Source of the DNA: Alkalimonas sp.
GTDB lineage: Bacteria > Pseudomonadota > Gammaproteobacteria > Enterobacterales > Alteromonadaceae
Reading direction: 5' to 3'
DNA length: 17,864 nt
NCBI GenBank assembly: GCA_022565655.1
Contig: JAIUMG010000023.1
Coordinates: forward strand, 1 to 17,864
This document shows positions 13,788-17,864 of the stretch, one piece after another (position 1 is the first letter of the stretch; each line of letters starts with the position of its first letter). A program made the position numbers and the translations under genes. The notes beneath the pieces are model-generated. The model saw only the letters and a program-made list of their open reading frames with translations, was not told the DNA's origin and made no database searches.

Positions 13788-16700
13788 ATGGCGAGCATTC
13801 AATCTTTGGGCATCGGTTCGGGTTTGTTGACCAGTGATCTGGTCGATCAGATCATTGCAGCCGAACGTGAACCAACCGAATTGCGGTTGGACCGCCGCGA
13901 GGCGGAAATCGAGGCCAAGATTACGGCCTATGGTGAATTGCGAAGCTCTTTGGATAAGGTTCAAAGTGCGGCCACTAGCCTGGCCAGCGGCAACCTCATA
14001 CGTGGTACCACGGCCACCAGCAGTGACGAGAGCGCCTTAACGGCGACCACCAATTCTACAGCCGACCCCGGCAGCTATCGAATCGCCATTGATCAGGTCG
14101 CCAGTGCTCATACTCTGGCCTCCAAAGCCTATACGTCAGTAAACGATACCGTTGGTACCGGCACGCTGACCTTCAATTTTGGCACCACCCAATACGATGA
14201 AACCACCGGGGACTATGCCGGCTTTGACCAGGGGACGGATATAGCCTCGGTCAGTATCGACATCACCTCCGGTAACAACACCCTCTCTGGCCTGCGCGAT
14301 ACCATCAACAAAGAAGTCGATGGTGTGACCGCCAGCCTGGTGTTTGATGGCGTCGGTTATCGTTTGTTGCTGAGCAGTGAGAAAACCGGTGAGAAGTCGA
14401 GCATGGAGATCGTCGCCAGCGGTGATGCAGGCCTGCAGTCTCTCGCCTACAACTCGGCTCAAAACGATCCGGACAGCAATATGCGCGAAACGCAGCGCGG
14501 TGAAGATGCCTTACTGCGCGTCAACGGTCTGGAAATCCGCTCAGCCAATAATCAGGTGGACGAAGTTATCCGTGGGGTGACATTGAACCTCAACCAGGAA
14601 ACAGCGGGTACGATTAACCTGAACATATCGCGTAATACGTCGGATGTGGCTGACCGAATGGAAACCTTCGTGGAAGCCTTTAACGAGTTCAAGTTTGTCT
14701 ACGACGAGGTCAACAAATACGACCCCGATAAAGAAGTCGCAGGGCTGTTATTGGGCGATTCCACCATCCGTAATATTTACAGCCAGATGCGTCGGATGTT
14801 GGGGGACATAGTCGAAAACCTGACCGGTGCCGATTTCCGCAGCCTGGCCGATGTTGGTTTGCAGACGGATCAGACTCAGGGGTTCCAGTATCAGTTCAAT
14901 CGCACCAAGTTCGAGGCAGCCCTCAATGCCAATGCGGATGCGATGTCTGGCTTGTTGGCCCGTCAGCAGACCACCACCGATAGCCAGATTCGTTATGTGA
15001 CTCAGGGTCAAAACACCAAGCCTGGCACCTACGATGTATTTATCGAGCGCGCCGCGACCCAGGGCAAGTGGGAAGGCCTGAGCTCCGAAGCGTTGAGTTT
15101 CACCCAGCCACTGGTGATTGGTGGCAGTAACGACTCTTTCACCATGCAATTGAACGGTCGTGAACGCACAGTTGATTTGATTCAGGGTAGTTACACCAAT
15201 GGTGACGACCTGGCGTTAATGATGCAGAACGCTATAGCAACGGCTTTTGCAGGCACTGGTCAAACTGCAACGGTCAACTTCAATGCTGACAAACAAAGCC
15301 TGGACATCACCTCATCTACCTTTGGTGCGGCCTCGACGGTCAATATCACAGCTGTCGACCCGACCCTTGCCAACAGTCTGGGCCTGGCGCCTGGTGGTAC
15401 TGGCCAGGTAGCAGGCCAGTATTTTACCAGCCTCAACGACGCTGGTTTTGCTGCGACCACTTTGCCAGGAACTCAGTCGGTGACGAAGGATCAAGGCATC
15501 AACTTTGAGGCAAATCCGGTCAGTTTCAATTTGACACTCAACGGTGTTGATACCTACGGCATCACCCTGGATGAAAACTGGGGTAATGTTCTTGATACCA
15601 GCGGTGAGATCATCGCGGAGCGTGATCGCGCCGACGCCCTGACCTATATACAGTCTGAGATAAACAGCGCTGTTGGCACTCCGGGTGTGATACGCGCTGA
15701 GTTCAATAGCGCCAACCGTTTGGTGTTTCGAACCGACCCCTCGGCCGGGTCACAAAGTCTGGAACTTTCCGGCTTGGCGTTCAGTGGCCAGAATGTTTTG
15801 GGCCTGCAAGAAGGCACCGGTACCAGTGGTGTATCCCTATCTGGCGATGCAGAGTTTGAGCTGAGTTATTCGAATCGACAGTCGAGTGTGACGACAGACC
15901 TGATTACCTTGCCGGCAGGCACCTTCGAAACGGGAGACGAACTGGCCGCGGCGTTGCAAGCTCAAATCAATAACGACCCCAACGTAGCAGCGGGCGCAGC
16001 TGGCGCACAGACGACCAAGGGCAGCCGAATTCTCGGCGCCAACGAAGATTTTGCCAGCAAAAATTCCCAGGTAGAGTTCAAATACAATGGTGTGGATTAC
16101 AGGGTAACGGTTGATACGACCGCTGGTGATACGGTGACCAGCATTCAGAATGCCATCGATGCACAGCTTGGGGCGGGCCAGATTACCGCCTCGCTGGAAT
16201 CCAATGGTCTGGTGCTGACGACCAATGCAACTGGCTCGTCCGAAGTGTTGGAAATCACCAAAGACGGTAAAGGCGCAACCACGGCAGCAGGCAGTGCCGA
16301 CCTCTCCACGGGTATTGATTTTACCGCGAGCCCTGCCAGCTTCCGGTTGACCGTCGATGGTGTCGATATTGATGTTAACGTCAATGGTGATGGCACTCAG
16401 GGCTCCAATGACGCCGACTCGAACTTGGCAGTGATTCAACAAGCACTCGATGTTGATCTGGCAAATGCAGGCGGTGGTGGTGAATTCCAGGCGGGTGATG
16501 TGGTTGCTCGACTGGATGCCAACAATCAGTTGTACTTCGAAACGCAGTCCAAAAACGGCGCAGCCACTCTGAATACCTTTGGTGCAACGGCGGCCATTGA
16601 GCTATCCAATACGGATGCCAACGCCCAGTCCGTTCTTGGGTTGGCGGATCAAGGGCCACTGATCAACGGTGCCGATGCCTTTGGTATGGCTCTGGGTCAA

Positions 16701-17690
16701 TATACGGGCTTCGACAGCGAGGCCACAGTCAGTTATCAGCAGAACGAAGATGGTAATGGTCGTTTTGTGATTTCCTTTGGTAATGATACCCAGGTTCAGT
16801 TTAATAGTGTCAACACAGTGGCTGCGGCGCAGTTGGGCTTTGGGCTGTCGGATGGTAGTGAAAGCCAACCCGCACGTGGGCAGGATGTTAAAGGCACCAT
16901 TAACGGTGTAGAAGCAACTGGCAGAGGGCAGATACTGACCGCTCGTGAAGGTAACGAAGGTGCCACCAATGGGTATTTGTTGGGTGGTGCAGGTGCTGAC
17001 TTCACTAGCCCCGTCATGATTGACAATACCAACAACAATATGAAGGTGGTAATCGACGGCACCGAGTCCGGCACCATCACTCTTGCTTCGGGTGTTTATA
17101 CCACGGGTAACACTCTCGCTAATGAATTGAAGCGTGCCATTAATGCCGACCCGACCCTGGCCGGAGCCAACAAGTCGGTGGATGTTCAGTACGACGCCAA
17201 CACCAACACCTTCGGCATTTTTTCGGTCAGCAGGGGTAAAGAATCCAGTGTGAGGATTTCGGAGATCGACCCTGGCGCCATTGATATTTTTGCCATGACC
17301 ACCAGCACCCAGGGCGTTCAAGGCAAGGATGCAGTGGGTAGCGCTGACCCAGCGGCTGGTCTGGTTCTGCGTATCACCGGTTCACAAATCGGCGATCGAG
17401 GCAGCGTGACTCTGGTCGAGGGTATCTTCGCCCGGATGGAAAAGGTCATGAAGAATTTTCTCGACAGCGGTGGGTTGGTGACTCGTCGTGAGCAAGCATT
17501 GGACCGCGAAATGGACAAAGTGGAAGAAGACCGTGATCGGCTCAATGCCAGACTGGAAGCTCAGGAGGCACGGTTGAAAGCCAAGTTCCTGTTTAATGAT
17601 CAGATAATCAATCAGTTGAAAACGACCGAAGATTTTCTCAGCCAGCAGTTCGAGATTCTGGCGGCTGGTATTACTGGCAGGAAGAACTGA
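13788..17690 (+). CDS. fliD: Filament cap protein FliD, giant form with ~800-residue insertion
   Basis: Flagellar hook-associated protein 2, which caps the growing filament and helps flagellin fold at the tip. I place the start at ATG 13788 (1300 aa), where MASIQSLGIGSGL gives the family N-terminus behind a purine-rich GGGTGAGG; a reading from the TTG at 13737 runs back into the upstream hairpin. FliD_N covers about 1-110. FliD_C begins near 237 (GEDALLRVNGLEIRSANNQV) and runs to about 390. It is then interrupted to about 1190. It closes with LVLRITGSQIGDRG, GIFARMEKVMKNFLD and a C-terminal coiled coil (about 1225-1300). The insertion has repeated beta-rich units: GTYDVFIERAATQ (413-425), NGRERTVDLIQGSYTNGDDL, SFNLTLNGVDTYG (near 580), SFRLTVDGVDIDVNV (near 848) and VVIDGTESGTITLASGVYTT (near 1088). 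Usual FliD proteins have about 450-680 residues. Confidence 0.92.
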   Translation: MASIQSLGIGSGLLTSDLVDQIIAAEREPTELRLDRREAEIEAKITAYGELRSSLDKVQSAATSLASGNLIRGTTATSSDESALTATTNSTADPGSYRIAIDQVASAHTLASKAYTSVNDTVGTGTLTFNFGTTQYDETTGDYAGFDQGTDIASVSIDITSGNNTLSGLRDTINKEVDGVTASLVFDGVGYRLLLSSEKTGEKSSMEIVASGDAGLQSLAYNSAQNDPDSNMRETQRGEDALLRVNGLEIRSANNQVDEVIRGVTLNLNQETAGTINLNISRNTSDVADRMETFVEAFNEFKFVYDEVNKYDPDKEVAGLLLGDSTIRNIYSQMRRMLGDIVENLTGADFRSLADVGLQTDQTQGFQYQFNRTKFEAALNANADAMSGLLARQQTTTDSQIRYVTQGQNTKPGTYDVFIERAATQGKWEGLSSEALSFTQPLVIGGSNDSFTMQLNGRERTVDLIQGSYTNGDDLALMMQNAIATAFAGTGQTATVNFNADKQSLDITSSTFGAASTVNITAVDPTLANSLGLAPGGTGQVAGQYFTSLNDAGFAATTLPGTQSVTKDQGINFEANPVSFNLTLNGVDTYGITLDENWGNVLDTSGEIIAERDRADALTYIQSEINSAVGTPGVIRAEFNSANRLVFRTDPSAGSQSLELSGLAFSGQNVLGLQEGTGTSGVSLSGDAEFELSYSNRQSSVTTDLITLPAGTFETGDELAAALQAQINNDPNVAAGAAGAQTTKGSRILGANEDFASKNSQVEFKYNGVDYRVTVDTTAGDTVTSIQNAIDAQLGAGQITASLESNGLVLTTNATGSSEVLEITKDGKGATTAAGSADLSTGIDFTASPASFRLTVDGVDIDVNVNGDGTQGSNDADSNLAVIQQALDVDLANAGGGGEFQAGDVVARLDANNQLYFETQSKNGAATLNTFGATAAIELSNTDANAQSVLGLADQGPLINGADAFGMALGQYTGFDSEATVSYQQNEDGNGRFVISFGNDTQVQFNSVNTVAAAQLGFGLSDGSESQPARGQDVKGTINGVEATGRGQILTAREGNEGATNGYLLGGAGADFTSPVMIDNTNNNMKVVIDGTESGTITLASGVYTTGNTLANELKRAINADPTLAGANKSVDVQYDANTNTFGIFSVSRGKESSVRISEIDPGAIDIFAMTTSTQGVQGKDAVGSADPAAGLVLRITGSQIGDRGSVTLVEGIFARMEKVMKNFLDSGGLVTRREQALDREMDKVEEDRDRLNARLEAQEARLKAKFLFNDQIINQLKTTEDFLSQQFEILAAGITGRKN

Positions 17691-17723
17691 CAGTAACTGA
17701 AACGCAGTAGAACCAATACAGGA

Positions 17724-17745
17724 ACGTCGATGTCCTCATCGACGT
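17724..17745 (+). repeat. Hairpin 1 in the gap after fliD
   Basis: Perfect 9-base stem ACGTCGATG (17724-17732) / CATCGACGT (17737-17745) with loop TCCT. It starts 34 bases after the fliD stop. No T tract follows, so it is not a classical terminator; it may stabilise an mRNA end or mark a processing site. Confidence 0.6.
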
Positions 17746-17782
17746 AGCAGGCGCTAGCTTGCAGGCCTGGCCGAGAGTTTGA

Positions 17783-17821
17783 GCGTGCTGTCGCACGCCG
17801 TGTCGATGGTGATATCGACAC
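17783..17821 (+). repeat. Hairpins 2 and 3 in the gap after fliD
   Basis: GCGTGC/GCACGC (17783-17788 and 17793-17798) is followed immediately by GTGTCGAT/ATCGACAC (17800-17807 and 17814-17821). Hairpin 3 resembles hairpin 1 in its arms (GTCGATG and ATCGAC), so it may be a diverged copy. Confidence 0.6.
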
Positions 17822-17856
17822 TCGTGTGCCCGGCATGGGCCAGAACTTGTTACCTG

Positions 17857-17864
17857 AAAGGAGG
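17857..17864 (+). promoter_or_regulatory. Shine-Dalgarno sequence of the next gene
   Basis: AAAGGAGG at the very end of the window is a near-perfect ribosome-binding site. The start codon must lie just beyond the edge. By gene order it probably belongs to fliS, the flagellin chaperone; this is inferred, not seen. Confidence 0.6.

Noticed and set aside
15837..17321. Long antisense reading frames under fliD
   Set aside because: They are opposite-strand shadows caused by the codon bias of fliD. No ribosome-binding sites or domains support them.

Overview
The window looks like the flagellin and flagellin-glycosylation locus of a motile Gram-negative bacterium. The gene order flagellin - flaG - fliD - (ribosome-binding site of a next gene, probably fliS) and the style of the flagellin termini suggest a polarly flagellated, possibly marine, gammaproteobacterium. 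I cannot name a genus from the sequence alone.

Layout. (1) 2-1135: a decayed IS5-family transposase, cut by the window edge and frameshifted. (2) 1352-4255, + strand: two visibly A/T-rich genes. One is a TylF-type O-methyltransferase with an extra N-terminal domain; the other is a CDP-glycerol glycerophosphotransferase-like (TagF/TagB-type) transferase, also with an extra N-terminal domain. (3) 4247-4660, - strand: a TagD-type glycerol-3-phosphate cytidylyltransferase that converges on, and overlaps by 9 nt, the transferase that should use its product. A near-ideal bidirectional terminator hairpin lies inside its coding sequence. (4) 4752-8331, - strand: a tightly packed operon read pseI (pseudaminic acid synthase) -> LicD-family transferase -> ATP-grasp ligase -> HAD phosphatase. 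(5) 8453-10558, - strand: a Maf/DUF115 flagellin glycosyltransferase. (6) 10756-17690, + strand: a very large flagellin (772 aa) behind a good sigma-28 promoter, flaG, and a giant filament cap protein FliD (1300 aa). The window ends in a Shine-Dalgarno sequence for the next gene.

How the parts may work together. PseI makes pseudaminic acid and Maf transfers nonulosonic acids to Ser/Thr of flagellin; both roles are known for the families. The methyltransferase, CDP-glycerol maker, glycerophosphotransferase, LicD protein, ATP-grasp ligase and HAD phosphatase are best read as enzymes that decorate or cap the sugar before or after transfer. This is an inference, and the product would be an unusual phosphoglycerol-bearing and methylated flagellar glycan. 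Three of these enzymes, from unrelated catalytic families, start with the same ~90-residue Rossmann-like module. The other Pse genes (pseB, C, F, G, H) are not in the window.

The flagellin carries two diverged copies of a ~140-residue module in its variable region. FliD carries an ~800-residue insertion of similar repeat type. Filament and cap have therefore both been enlarged. Hairpins occupy every gap of the flagellin-flaG-fliD operon.
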